From: Pogostemon cablin
Lineage: Eukaryota > Streptophyta > Magnoliopsida > Lamiales > Lamiaceae
Direction of reading: 5' to 3'
NCBI GenBank assembly: GCA_023678885.1
Contig: CM042994.1
Span: 18,075,073-18,139,072, forward strand
Length of the DNA: 64,000 nt
This document shows positions 36,635-48,936 of this stretch, piece by piece. The notes beneath the pieces were generated by a model. It saw nothing but the letters and a program-made list of their open reading frames with translations, was not told where the DNA came from and did no database searches. A program made the translations under genes and the position numbers. Within the stretch, counting starts at the first letter, position 1. Every line of letters begins with the position of its first letter.

Positions 36635-37819
36635 ATGTGCTGAAGCACCCCCAAATTCGAAAGTGTTTGAGACTAGGCTTTCTCTTGGTCCAAAATTCGA
36701 TGGGTGTGGAAGCTACTGATTTAGAAGGTACTAAATTCAGTATATAAGCCGATGTAACCAAGGCATATCCCCAAAACGAGCTTGGTAATTCTGAATAACT
36801 CATCATTAATCTTACCATTTCCATAAGAGTCCTATTCATTCTTTCCGCTACACCATTCTGCTGGGGTGTGCTCGGTGTAGACAATTGGGATTCAATCCCT
36901 TCCTCTGATAAATAATTCCTAAACTCTCCCAAGAGGTATTCGGCACCACGATCTGATCGTAGTGTCTTGATATATTTTCCAACTTGCTTTTCCACATCAG
37001 CCTTGTACTCTTTGAATTTATCAAAGCACTCAGACTTGCGGCGTATCAAATAATTATATCAATATCTAGAATAATCATCAATAAAAGTGACGAAATATTC
37101 ATAACCCCCTCTTGCCTGGACAGACATAGGACCACATACATCATAATGAACCAATTCTAATAGATCTTTGGCTCTATACCCCTTTACCTTAAAAGGCATT
37201 TTGGTCATTTTTCCTTCCAAGCAGGATTCGCAAGTTGGATAATTTTCCACTACTAATGAACTCAGAGGTCCATCAGCTATCAACCTTTGAATCCTACTCA
37301 AGTTAATATGACCCAGTCTTAGATGCTAAAGATATGTTTGGTTCATTTTCGAAGGTACTTTTCTCTTATTAGTAGATGTAAATTCATTTCAATCTGTTGC
37401 ACCGTGGAAGAAACTAGATTAAGAGTATACAAATTATCTATCAATGCACTATCACAGATAAAAATTCTATTTTTTCTTAAAACAACCTTGTCATTAAAAG
37501 AAACAGAATAACCATCCATAAATAATTTAGAAACCGAAATTAAATTCTTTCTAAAATTAGGTACATAAAGACAATTCCTCAAAACAAGAGTTTTATTCTT
37601 ATTAAAAGATAAATAGACGTCTCCCACTGCAACAGCCGCTACTCTTGTAGTATTCCCCATGAGTATGGTAATCTTCCCATCACTAAGCTGTCGGGTTTGA
37701 TGGAACCCCTGCAAAGAATTGCAGACATGGTCAGTGGCTCCCGTATCTACACACCAAATGTCAGCAGATATAACCGTTAAACACGATTCAACAACCAGTA
37801 TATTAGACTTACCATTCAT
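36615..37819 (-). pseudogene. protease and integrase region of copia element B
   Basis: The segment 37819-37343 has the protease active-site region WCVDTGATDHVCN. After a frame change, 37301-37059 gives the integrase N-terminus with the CESCLEGK part of the zinc motif and VHYDVCGPMS containing the first catalytic Asp. After another change, 37049-36615 gives TLRSDRGAEY (second Asp) and STPQQNGVAERMN (catalytic Glu). The catalytic residues are therefore recognisable but the chain is broken at two points (about 37330 and 37055). Confidence 0.85.
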
Positions 37820-37836
37820 GTTCCCCTTCAGAAGAG

Positions 37837-38616
37837 GCAGTCAGTCTTGTATTGCCCCGGCTGCTTGCATTTGAAGCACTTGCCTTTAGTCTTCTTGACC
37901 GCACCAGTCTTTGCTTTTACTTGGTTCACCGGTGCTGAATTTCCTTACTTCTTCTTATTCCTACCGCCTTTCGGCTTAGGATAAGGAGCATTTTCAGCAA
38001 CATGAACCTGAGGAGCTCTACGAAATAGTTTTTCCGCCGTCACAAGTTCTATCAGAAGTTTCGCCAACGTGTACAAATGTTTGTTCATACCATAGTTCAG
38101 GCGAAACTGCTCAAAACTCCTAAGCAAGATTTGGAGTATGATATCGACCTGGGTTTCCCCATCGATTTCAGCTCCAAAAACTTCCAACTCATTGAGTTGG
38201 CCCATCATCCTAATGACATGCTCCCTTACGGAAGTGCCCTCAGCCATTTTGGTGTTCATTAGAACAGACATGCCCTTCGACCTAGCAGGACGACTTGATG
38301 CCCGAAGAGTTCCCTATGATTATGCATCATATCATAGGCTGTGGTCATAGCTTGATGCTAAGTCTGAAGCACATTTGACATAGAAGCTAAAATATAGCAC
38401 TTAGCTATCCTATCAGCTTTGACCCACCTATTATAAGCAACTCTTTGCTCTTCGATAGAGGCATCAGTAGGTGCCGGAGGATATTCCTCAGTGAGAACAA
38501 ATATATAATCTTCAGCAGTTAAAACAATATCCATGTTCCGTTTCCAGTCAACATAATTAGTGCCAGTAAGTTTGTGTTCTTTAAGTATAACAGAAAGTGA
38601 GTTGAGTGCCATTTGA
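37837..38616 (-). pseudogene. gag of copia element B
   Basis: It starts at 38616 with MALNSLSVILKEHKLTGTNY and runs to about 38358. A damaged joint follows, then 38271-37945 (MNTKMAEGTSVREHVIRMMG ... KGGRNKKK) up to a stop. The zinc knuckle lies beyond that stop at about 37840-37880 and reads CFKCKQPGQYKTDC: the family's histidine is replaced by glutamine, so metal binding would be lost even in an open frame. Confidence 0.8.
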
Positions 38617-38745
38617 AAATCCTGAGAATCATAAATAATAAACAGATCATACACTTTGAATTTTTTAATTTATATTGATTCCCTCAAAATAATATAAAAT
38701 AAAATTCACCAATATCTCAAGCACCGTGAATTTGCATGCCACGTT

Positions 38746-40141
38746 AGGGTTGTTGGATTATATACTAAAAGTCTAGCTTTTTGTATGAACAATGTTATAA
38801 CAATTAATTTGAAATAAGAATCATATGATCAAATGATTGCGTCTTATAATTTATTTATATGCACGATGCAATAGTCCACTTACTTTATACTGTAGATAAT
38901 ATGTTGTGCGACAACATGCGGAAGATCATATTATCGGTTTCCTTATAAAGTATAAACAGATGCTCACAACCGAGATAGACGGGGACTCTCTATTGGGATG
39001 GTTGTAGTGTGGTTTGGTATTAGCTTGTCTTGGATATAGAATCACATTAGTGCACTTGTGTGTATTGAGCAGGACCGCTTGAGATCGTTCGACTTATACT
39101 GACTTATAGGAGAACTTGATCTCAGTTATTATGGAAGTTCGTGCTCTTAATCCCTATACAATAACCTCGACACGTAGGGCAGTATGTATTTCTTTGATTC
39201 ATCAATGGGTGTGATTTACATGTAATTAAATCAACAAACTCGATGAGTTGGGAAGTAGTGTTGTCTCTATGGTGTGCTGTTGATTGTAGAAGGAATCCGT
39301 GTCCGTTATAAGTTGATGATGTCCCCTTGAGGAGCTCATAAGGATTATCATGTAAACACTGCAGGTGGAATTTATTCCGGCATGATAATGAGGTTGAGTG
39401 GTACTACTCTTGGATGAGATATTAATTAATTGAGTTGTCAGTAACTTAAATTAATTAATGGACATTGTATATCTTAAACATGGGGAGACTAATGGGCTCA
39501 TAATAAGAAGGAGCCCAAAACGTAATTTTGGGATTGGAAAGACAGTGCAGTAATAATATTTTAGTGGAATATATTATTATTATTGGATTTAAGTATAAAC
39601 TTTGGGCTAAGCTTGGATACTTAAGCCCAATGGAGGCCCAACCCAATTTCTCCTCCTGGTCCCTGTTGTAGCCCATGTATATAAGTCACCTCAGCTTATC
39701 TGGAACCCTAATATTATTCATTATTCATGTGTGATGAAGGTTGAGAGCAGATTGAGGAGGCCTCATAGATCGTCGCCCACACGACGTCGAGATCGGACTT
39801 GGGACATACAGCAGAAGATCAGAAGGTAGTTTGCTACTGTCCGCCACCTTGAGAAATTCATATAAAATCGTATAGTGCTCAGAATTCAATGATCAATATA
39901 CTAACGGAAAGCCGTTGAAGAGAGGATTGTCTGAGCCCAAAGATCATTCAATTTTGACATCAGACGAGGAAGTTATGGCCATTCTCGTGGGACTACACAG
40001 TCTGCCAGCGAGATTCCTTCATATTCTACATACCCTGGTGAACGGTAATCGTTTCTATGATTTATTGCTTCCGCTGATATTAGAAACGTATGGATCTCTA
40101 ACGAGTCACGTTAACCAAACGATCCAAGCGCCAACAAGGGT
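38746..40141 (+). mobile_element. solo LTR nested in copia B, opposite orientation
   Basis: The LTR is 38751-40136 (1386 bp). It starts TGTTGGATTATATACTAAAAG and ends CGATCCAAGCGCCAACA, and is flanked by the 5-bp direct repeat AGGGT (38746-38750 and 40137-40141). Its blocks are the reverse complement of the LTRs of A, B and C, so it belongs to the same family but points the other way. It interrupts the leader of B: CACGTTAG on one side continues as TAGACGTATACAAACCCGAAC on the other, matching CACGTTAGTGTGGACGTTTAC in A. No internal region remains, as expected after recombination between two LTRs. It is about 170 bp longer than the other LTRs. Confidence 0.9.
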
Positions 40142-40726
40142 AGACGTATACAAACCCGAACATTTACAAGAGAAAGTTTTACCCATTAATTTCATTCGTC
40201 AACCTAACTTTATGACAAAATAATTAATAGTCGGTTGTAACAGCAGTGACTCCGTTAGGGAGGATACTTATTATTTACACCTAAGTGTACACCATTATTT
40301 GATTCCAAGTCTGCTGCCTAAGCTTATGTGCCTTCAGTTGGTGAAATTCACACATGCCCGGATAACTTTCTACAATCATCATAAAGAAGTTTGTACCAAT
40401 GATCCGTGAATAAACTCATCCGTTAGGGAGAAAGGCTCTATTGTCAATGCGCAAGTTTACTCACATCACTTACAAACCAATAAAGGAGGCCGCGGGAATT
40501 TCTTACCAATCTCCTCTCCCACTTAGTTATTTAAACACCGAGGGTTTTTAACATACATATAATATTTAATAATAAAATATACATCCTATCATGCTTCTAT
40601 TTTAAGTAATTTAAAAAAAAATAAATCACATAGAACATTCCACATATATAACAATTAATCATCAAATTAAAACAATTAAAGCAGTTATATATATGAATTA
40701 AGTGCATAAATGGTTGGATCAAGTAA

Positions 40727-41045
40727 ATGGGGCCGCTGGTCCAAAGCAGCAATTGCATAAAGAGAGGAGCCCATTATTCACATCCCATTATCCACGAGCC
40801 CGTGCACACCTGGCCTCCCGCATGCCCAGCGCATGCCCAATATGTGAAATCCCGCATGCCCAGCCACATCGCAATACGTGAAATCCCGCATGTGCACGAA
40901 ACATTCTTCCTTCCGCGCCATCAACGAAAAAATCACGCGCGGTAGACTCCCGCCAGCCCACCGGAGTTGTGCCGCCAGCCATTTGCCGTGCGTCGCTTCG
41001 CACCCCAGACCTCCCAGCAGCGCCCGCCTGCCACGACACCTATAT
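40727..41045. repeat. GC-rich leader of element B with CGCATGCCCAGC repeats
   Basis: This island carries repeated GTGAAATCCCGCATG and CCCGCATGCCCAGC units between 40815 and 40890, then unique GC-rich sequence to 41045. It occupies the place that holds other GC-rich repeats in A and C. Overlapping frames of 60-106 codons on both strands arise from its composition and are not called as genes. Confidence 0.7.
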
Positions 41046-41283
41046 CTTACTCCTGTTACATTAAGGGAAAAATAAAATCTATTGAAATCATAAAACAATG
41101 TGAGTTTGGTTTGGAGCCATCAAGTTATATCAGTGAAATTGACGACATTTTGTAATTTGTAAATAGGTCCCAGAAAGAATAGCAAAATTGACAAAATAAC
41201 ATAAGAGAATGCTAACTATAACCAATATGACCTTCAATAATGTATAACACCAGTAGAGAAAATTGATAACACGGTATGATAAA

Positions 41284-41375
41284 AGTTACCTGGCAAACCT
41301 CAACCGTCGATGATAATCTCATGTTGACAATATTAAGAATTTCAGCTTTAGTGATGTTAAACTTTTGACACTCTT
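41284..41375 (-). pseudogene. possible exon relic of RNA polymerase III subunit RPC9 (Rpb4 family)
   Basis: On the minus strand, one exon-like frame reads ECQKFNITKAEILNIVNMRL and then SSTVEV, ending at a CAG|GTAACT donor. The LTKAEILNIINxRPSS-VE pattern resembles the C-terminal helical part of RPC9/CRCP-type proteins, small RNA polymerase III subunits. The family's proline after MR is leucine here. Neither the preceding nor the following exon was found. The match is short and from memory, so this is tentative. Confidence 0.35.
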
Positions 41376-41409
41376 CTATCGTAATCAAATAATATACAGC
41401 CACAACTAA

Positions 41410-42869
41410 TTACTTTTGAAAAAACATAACAAAATGAATTAACACATATATAAAAGAAACAATTCAAGCTTGGATTACTTTTGCTTTGTAATGCTTTTAT
41501 ATTTCGATGCTTCTTTAATCTCCATTTCTTACTTCACCAACTCCTTAGCCTTTTATGTACCTAAATGTGGTGAGTTCATACGGGAGAATTTCTTTCATCG
41601 TATCCTTCTGGAATATTTATCTTCGTCTGAACAATTAATTAACCCATAAAACATTAACTCTCTTTGAGAATAATGCTTCAAAAATTGACTATACAACGAA
41701 ATTGACTATTTCACTCTTCTGAATTCAAATTACCTATAAGTGGGGAAAAATTAATCTTGAAATTGTGGTTTATCTTAGCCTTTAAAAGGTCCATTGAAGT
41801 AACCCAATGTTATCTTTTCTGACATAATGCTAATAAAATTATGTTATTAGGTGTGGCAACATTATAGTTATACAAGCAGATGTATTTATCAGTGTTCCAC
41901 AGGAATACCTACAACAATCTTCTTTATTTTAGTCAGATGTATCTTATAGTTTTCTTTCTAATAAATTTTTTTTGACGAAAACAAAAAATAAAAAGAAAAT
42001 AGAAATTGGGTATATGTTAAGTGAAAAGGAGAGACCGACCTTGTTTTCCATATCTTTCTTATCAGTTGACCTTCAAAAAGCATCGCTTCAACATATATCA
42101 TCATTGAGAAACAAAATATTAGACCGAGTGTGATGAGAGAGTTTCATTGACCACCTCATTACCATTCAATGATATTTTTCTCAACAAAATCACGGTGGAG
42201 AAGTCCATAGCAGCATCCCTGTAAATGAGAAACACAAGTTGGGATTTCAATTAGAAGGTAATCAACATTAGGGCAGATTAAAATAGGAATTCAACATACC
42301 TAATTCTTGAATTTCCTTCATAGATCGAAAGCTATCGTATATTGCGTTGTGGAAAGGAAGGTAATCGCCGCTAGTAGATTTCTCTTGATTTTTCTTTTTT
42401 AATTCACCCTAACTAAAATCTCAAATCTGAAGGCAAAGAGCACTGAATTCAAAACCACATATGGCCGTGACCGTGTTGGGGGAATATCTACTGTAAAAAA
42501 TAAAAATACACAAAATCCATATAGATCTAGGCGAATATCAGAGAGAAACTCACAAAAGAAGATCCGTAAACTCACGATTAGGGCTTTCACAAAATGGATA
42601 AAAGCAAATCGTGAAAAGTACGCTGTTCAAAGATAGATGAGACCGTAGATGCAGATATAACAAAATGATAAATTAGGGTTTTACATATGTGTAGAGATAA
42701 TAATTCAATGGTTTTGATTCAATTGAAAAAATAAATGGTGGAGATTAAGACAGATAACTTACTATAAGTGAATATAAATTAATCTAAAGTGGTAAAATTG
42801 ATTTTGGGGGGAAAGATTTAATCTTTCACCTGTGGTAAATTTGGTGTTATAAAAATAATAATAACAATA
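41410..42869. other. spacer with scattered exon-like pieces, nothing assigned
   Basis: A minus-strand ATG at about 42322 gives MKEIQEL before a GGTATG donor. Another exon-like piece follows near 42220-42130. Neither leads to a recognised protein. There is no repeat family that I can name. Confidence 0.25.
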
Positions 42870-43059
42870 ATAAAGAAATACATTTGTAATGCCCGGTCAT
42901 TCATTTTGCCGATTTTTTTCCCGCAATTCACAATATCCCGATTTTTTTTCGGCAATTGAGTTAAGCTTTTATTTAAGAACACATACTATTACTAATCATT
43001 ACATCTATATTATTTTTTTGTAAATAAAGTAAGAAAGTATTTTCCTTAAAAACACAAAT

Positions 43060-43880
43060 CTTAATATTAATCGTGTCAAATTAATTTGTAATTGATTTTT
43101 TTATATTAATTAGTTATCACTTTTATTTAGTATAATAATAATAATAGTTCATGAAAAAATCCATTTAAGTGGTTATAACTTTTTCTTTATTAGTTATCAT
43201 TAATTATTAAAAGTTATCACTTTTTATTTTTAAAAAAATATAGTGTTTATTAAATAATTTAATTGGACATTTATCACCTTTTCTTTAATCCGATATCATG
43301 TTTTATTAAATGTTATAACTTTTTATGTGACATATAAAATTTTCATTAAATAGTTTAATTGAATGTATATTACTTTTTGTTAATCATGTTATCACTTTTT
43401 TAATTGAAAATGTTATCACTTTCGTCTTTCTTACAAATTATTTATGAAATAATTTGATTAATCAAGTATCACTTTTCTATGTTCACATGATATTTTTTAT
43501 TAAAAATATTATCACTTTTTAATTTATAAATTTTTTATGAAATAGTTTAATAATAAATGTATCACTTCTTTTTTATATGAGTATCACTTTTAAATTTTCA
43601 ACCATCATTTTTAATTTTTTTATTGACTACATTCATAATAGTATAATAAATTGTAATTTTAATAATTAATAAAATTTTAAATATATAAGAAAGAGAAAAA
43701 AAAAAGTCAGTTAATTAGTGCACAGTTTATGTTGATGAATATGTGCCGCATCCAGGAAGTCATGAACGGGTGACCGCCGACCTGCCCTGTACCTTTTTTC
43801 ATTATTTGATAATTGATGGATAATCCGTCTCACGGAAGGAGATTCGTGAGACGGTCTCACATAAGACCTATCTTTCAAAT
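43060..43880. repeat. GTTATCAC-rich dispersed repeat, copy 2, with terminal hairpin
   Basis: It contains many copies of GTTATCACTTTTT, the complement of the AAAGTGATAAC units at 4940-5548, so the family is in opposite orientation here. The right side ends in an inverted pair, CCGTCTCAC ... GTGAGACGG (43828-43856), followed by GTCTCACATAAGACC. Copy 1 carries the related GTGAGACCGTCTCA at its left side. No coding content. Confidence 0.55.
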
Positions 43881-43889
43881 TTAGGAAAT

Positions 43890-45224
43890 TATTTATACCT
43901 TAAAAAAATTAAGTTAAATCGTCTAAATTTCCATATAATCACAAAACAGAATAAACCTAATTTATATATTATTTTTTCATAGTAATTTTTATTTTTCCAA
44001 ATACTGTATAATTTTTTTCTTTAGTCACGCATATTAATAAATTTTTAGTATGTATTGTGTGAGATTTTTTTAATTATTAAGAGTTAAAAAGAAAATCATA
44101 TAACATGAATTATTATTATTATTATTATTATTTTCTACGGACAAATCATAATTTCTGAATGGGAATTAAATCATAAATAATAAGATGAAGTATTATATAC
44201 TTCATCACTTCAATCACTAATATAAAATTATAATCATTGTCATTAATTATAAAGATTGAACTTGAGTGGTAAAATAATACTCCATATGAAATGCAGCTTT
44301 ATATAAAAATTCTTATCCTATAGTATTTTTTCCATTTTTATTTTTTTACTTCGAATCCAAAATAAATACTCCAGATGCATTTATGTTGTCTTTAATATTT
44401 TTGTATACGATTTATATTAGCAACACTTAAATAAAAATCAATCGAGAAAAATCATAAATTAATAACACACTTCTAAAATTAAAAAAAAAACTCTTTTTTA
44501 TAAGATGACTTCTCAAAATTAACAAGTCAATGTAGTAAATAATAATCTTATTTTGAAATATTTTGTGAAAATATATCCACAATTAAAAATAATAATAATA
44601 ATTATCTTTTACCCCAAACAGACTCGACTTTTAATTACATATCAAGTAAGTTACTTTTTTTTTTATGAACCTTTCAATATTTTTTATTTAATATCAATGT
44701 TAAATTTATATAAAATTTGATAATGGAACTTTGTTATAGATTCCCCTGATGAAAACATAAAATTCACATATGCCATAATGTTAAAAAGAAATCTAATAAA
44801 GATGGGGAAACACAAGTGTCAAGAAGCAGAAGCAGGTTCTTATGCTTTAAACATTAAATATGATACGTTATGTTCATTTAGTTATATAATTACATAATTA
44901 TTGAACTAATTTCCATGTTGCATAAATCAATGTCTAATTAGATTTAAATTCGAAGAAGATATCCTCAGAGATTACTGCTGCAAATTACAATCCGTCAAAG
45001 TTTGCTTGATCACTACGCAAAGTTATTCTTGAATCAAAAAAACAAGGTTTGATCTCTATCTTTCACTCTTGCTTAAGTGTATATGGGCCAAATATATTAT
45101 ATTATATTTTATTAAACATTGTTACATAATCATTTTAGGATCATCAACAAACAGTGAAAGGTGTACGACAACAATGACACAGTAAAAAATGTTTAGACTG
45201 TTTCATTCTCAAATTCAATGATAA

Positions 45225-45259
<35 letters not shown>

Positions 45260-45500
45260 ATAACATATTCAAATCTACAGGTACAAATGATAATTTTAAC
45301 CATGAGGCCTTGGATGAACATACACAAAATAACTCAACAGGTATTATAAGATTATATTGTGAAATTTTAAATACATATACTATTGGAAGGGAGAAGAGAC
45401 ATTATATAGAATTTCTTTATTTAATAGAACTTTTTTAATTTTAAATCTTGGGTAAGCGGGAATCTTTTTAAACCAATAACATTTTCTATTTTTCACATTT
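43890..45500. other. AT-rich stretch, possibly upstream part of a Helitron
   Basis: Includes an ATT trinucleotide run near 44110-44133 and a TTA run near 45226-45256. Small exon-like pieces with splice-like borders occur near 44960-45045 and 45280-45340, on the same strand as the Helitron Rep/helicase fragment that follows. I could not match them to that protein. Confidence 0.3.
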
Positions 45501-45514
45501 AGATTATCTAGACT

Positions 45515-46122
45515 TATCTAACTTACAATTGCAATCATTGTGGGGCATTATTCTGGTATGATGAAAGGATCTCTAAAAAGAGCAAAAACATTCAGCCAGT
45601 GTACTCATCGTGTTGCTCTAATGATCCAACTTCCCTTACTCAACAACCCACTAAATCTATTAAAAAATCTATTCTCTAGGGATGATCGAAAAAGCAAAAA
45701 ATTCTTAGAAAACATACGTGCTTCACTTTAATGGCAGGGAAAGTAGACAACTCAATTAATAAAGGCAGTGCACCCTATACATTTAGATTACAAGGTGCAA
45801 ATTATCACAGAATCAGTAGCCTACTGCCACAAGATGGATCGACTCCAAAGTTTTTTTCAACTTTACATCTATGATACTCAAAATGAAGAAACAAATCAAA
45901 TCCAAGCATAGAGGTACATATTCCCAACAATAATATATTATTACAAATTTTAATTAAATATATTTATCATCACAAAATTATATTGACAAATCATTTCTTC
46001 TTCAGAAAAGGGACTAAAGAATCTACTGCTTCAATTGACCCAATCATTGTACGTGACATAAAGAATATGCTTGATACCTGTAATCCACATGCAAAAGTTT
46101 TTAAAATGGCCCGTGAACGATA
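45515..46122 (+). pseudogene. Helitron Rep/helicase N-terminal region, broken
   Basis: Helitron transposons replicate by rolling circle with a Rep/helicase protein whose N-terminal region precedes the Rep domain. Here the plus strand reads, in pieces, CNHCGALFWYDERISKKSKN, VYSSCCSND, then LLKNLFSRDDRKSKKFLENI, then MAGKVDNSINKGSAPYTFRL, YHRISSLLPQDGSTPKF, LYIYDTQNE, and after an intron-like gap (about 45910-46004, ending TTCTTCAG) IVRDIKNMLDTC and MARER. This order and these motifs match the plant Helitron helicase-like N domain as I remember it. The frame changes at least three times and stops occur. The Rep catalytic and helicase motifs are absent, so only the front of a dead autonomous Helitron remains. 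Confidence 0.7.
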
Positions 46123-46129
46123 ATTGTAT

Positions 46130-46705
46130 TAAAAATATTTATGCTCAACATATTTGTGTTCAATAAATTAAAATCTATTACATTTATTATTATTCAAAAT
46201 ATATATATTTAGAAGTATTTATGTTCAATATATTAAAATCTGTTATGTTATAATATTATGTATTATTCAAAACTTATGTATTCAGAAATAAATATTTAAT
46301 ATATTTGTATTCAGAAATAATTATCTTCAGATATATATTTAAAACTTATGTATTCGAAAATATTAATATTTAATATATTTGTATTTAGAAATAGTTATCT
46401 TCGTAATTTACTCATGTAAACATCGCAACAAACCTCCCCTATTCACGGTTCAAAAAAATTTTGACGTTTAATTTTATTCAAATTTGATGTATTAAAAAAT
46501 ATTTATGTTCAACATAATTATGTTCAATATATTAAAATCTATGTTATTATTGTTGTTCAAAATATATGTATTCACAAATATTTATGGCTAATATATTTAG
46601 ATTTGTTACGTTTGGTATATAATGTTATATATTATTCAAAATTTATATATTCAAAAATATTAATGTTTAATATATTTGAATTCACAAAAAATTATCTTCA
46701 CAGTA
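46130..46705. repeat. two-copy AT-rich direct repeat, about 300 bp
   Basis: Two direct copies (about 46130-46430 and 46490-46705) share AAAAATATTTATG(C/T)TCAACAT, TTCAATA(T)ATTAAAATCT, and TATTTAATATATTTG(T/A)ATTCA, then ATTATCTTC. Each copy also contains internal iterations of TATTCA(A/G)AA. It runs directly up to the 3' LTR of element C. Confidence 0.65.
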
Positions 46706-46719
46706 TAGTTTTACGGAGG

Positions 46720-47908
46720 TATTGGCATTCGATCGTTTGGTTAACGTGAATCGTTAGGGTTTCATGCAATTCTATATCAGCAGAAGCAAGAGTATATAAT
46801 CCTATTACCTTTCACCAGGGTATGTTGAGGAAGAACAGCTGCAGAAAATAAACCTCTTGATCTTCTGTTGTATTCCCAAGTCCAATCTTGACGTCGTGTG
46901 GGTGATGATCTTCAAGATCTCCATAATCTGCTTTCCTCCCTCATTCTAATGTGTTTTAGGCGTCTAATAATGATTCTGAATAAATTGAGGTGACTTATTT
47001 ATAGGGTACAACAGGGACTAGGAAGAAAAATTAGAGTCGGGCCTCCATTGGGCTTAAGTATCCAAGTTTAACCCAAAACTTATACTTAAGTCCAATAATA
47101 ATAATATATTCCACTAAAATATTATTACTGCCCTGCCGCTCTAATCTCATAATTACATTTATGGGCTCCTTCTTATTGTGTGCCTCATAGTCTCCCCATG
47201 TTTAAGATATACAATGCCCATTAATTAATTAAGTTACTGACAACTCCATTAATTAATATCGTAGTACCACTCAACCTCATTATCATGCCGGAATAAATCC
47301 ACCTGCAGGGTTTACATAATAATACTTATGAGCTCCTCAAGGGGACATCATCAACTTATTTAATAGGACACAGATTCATTCTACAATCAACATCACACCA
47401 TAGAGATAACACTATTTCCCAACTCACCGAGTTTGTTTATTTAATTACATGCAAATCTCACCCATTGATGAATCAAAGAAATACATACTGTCTTAAGTGC
47501 CGAGGTTATTGTATATGGATTAAGAGCACGAGCATCCATAATAACTGAGATAAAGTTCTCCTATATAGTCAGTATAAGTCGAACGATCTCAAGTGGTCCT
47601 GCTCAATACACAAAGTGCACTAATGTGAATTTATAGTCAAGACAAATTAATACCAAATCACACTACAACCATCCCGATAGAGAGTCCCCGTCTATCTCAT
47701 TTGTGAGCATCTGTTTATACTTTATAAGGAAACCGATAATATGATCTTCCGCATGTTGTCGTATAGCATATTATATAGTATAAACTAAGTAGACTATTGC
47801 ATCGGACATACAAATAAATTATAAGACACGATCATATGATTCTCATTTCAAATTAATTGTTAACGTATTTTTCATACAAAAGTTAGACTCTTAGTATACA
47901 ATCCAACA
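46720..47908 (-). repeat. 3' LTR of copia element C
   Basis: 1189 bp, starting TATTGGCATTCGATCG (first base pair decayed from TGTTGG) and ending ACAATCCAACA, followed inward by the polypurine-tract complement ATCTCCCACTTATACTAAAAG. Closest in sequence to 53750-54312, its truncated partner. Confidence 0.85.
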
Positions 47909-48350
47909 ATCTCCCACTTATACTAAAAGACTATACTTTCATGTCTTCAACCATACATTTGATTCCCACTCCTACTATATGACCATCAAAAGCTTTCGCT
48001 TTAAAATCCTTGTAAAAGGATTTACTAGGTTATCATCTAATACAATCTTGGTGACAACAACCTTCCTCTTATCATACGATTTCTCGTATAAGGTGGTACT
48101 TGCTCTTAATGTGTTTAATTGGCTTATGGAGTCGTGATTCCTTCAAGTTTGCAACTGCACCGTCATCATCACAATAAATTGTGATAATCTTGGGCAAACT
48201 CAGAAAACACATCTAAGTCCATCATGAAGTCTCTAGAGTCATATAAATACTTTGGCTACCTCAAAGACTCCAATTTATTATTTTCCCATGGTGGAGTCCG
48301 AAATATATTTCTATATAAAACTCTTCCACATTATGACTCTACTTCCTAAA

Positions 48351-48936
48351 TTAAACATATAACCTGGAGGTGGATTTACTGCCATCCCTATCTGATTTGA
48401 AAAATCCGAATCTACGTAACCTACAAGAAGTAGTGAATCCGCCCGATAAATCTACATATAACTTCTGGTCCTTTTCAAGTACATAAGTATATGTCTTACC
48501 ACAGTTCAACATTCTTGTTTCAGTTACATTGATACCCACTGACCATGCCATTGGCAAAACAGATATCCATTCTTGTGCATAACATTCCTTAGATTAAGCT
48601 TCCTTATTCGCCGAAGCAAAAGGAACTGTCTTCATCACCCTTATATTTTTTTGTGTCATAAGACACAATTCCTTAGATAAAGTCACATGCTAAAACGAGT
48701 AAGGATTGTATCATTTCATGAAGTTTGAGATCAGCATAACATCCTATCTTGTGATCCGTATCACCATGATCATAAGAATATGTTTTGCTTCTTCTTAAGT
48801 CCTTCATTTCATACTGCTTTATGAACCATACCCATACGCCCGACAATACTTTTTCATTGTCTCTAATGAGTAATATATCATCTACGTACAGTACAAAAAA
48901 TACCACCACATTTCCATCATTCTTTTCAATACACAA
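48351..48936 (-). pseudogene. reverse transcriptase/RNase H fragments of copia element C
   Basis: The segment 48936-48673 reads VVVFFVLYVDDILLIRDNEK, the catalytic YVDD region of copia reverse transcriptase, then MKDLRRSK where the family has MKDLGEA. The segment 48557-48351 gives TTSCRLRRFGFFKSDRDGSK, a remnant of the RNase H start. Flanking sequence is full of stops. Confidence 0.7.

Larger units (their letters stand above)
32258..41045 (-). mobile_element. Ty1/copia element B with nested insertions, no 5' LTR
   Basis: The order on the minus strand is GC-rich leader (to 41045), conserved leader (40137-40725, interrupted), gag, protease, integrase, reverse transcriptase, RNase H, polypurine tract and 3' LTR. 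Two later insertions split it: a hAT-like element (33512-34679) and a solo LTR (38751-40136). Without them it is about 6.2 kb. The 5' LTR is absent; beyond the GC-rich leader the sequence is unrelated. Protein blocks are readable but frameshifted. The gag opening MALNSLSVILKEHKLTGTNY is typical of a common plant copia lineage. Confidence 0.88.

Noticed and set aside
40727..41155. Frames of 60-106 codons on both strands
   Set aside because: Same cause: GC-rich leader of element B with few stop codons. Mutually overlapping and without motifs.
42399..42590. Minus-strand 63-codon frame with hydrophobic residues
   Set aside because: No motif, no splice partner and composition typical of non-coding AT-rich DNA.
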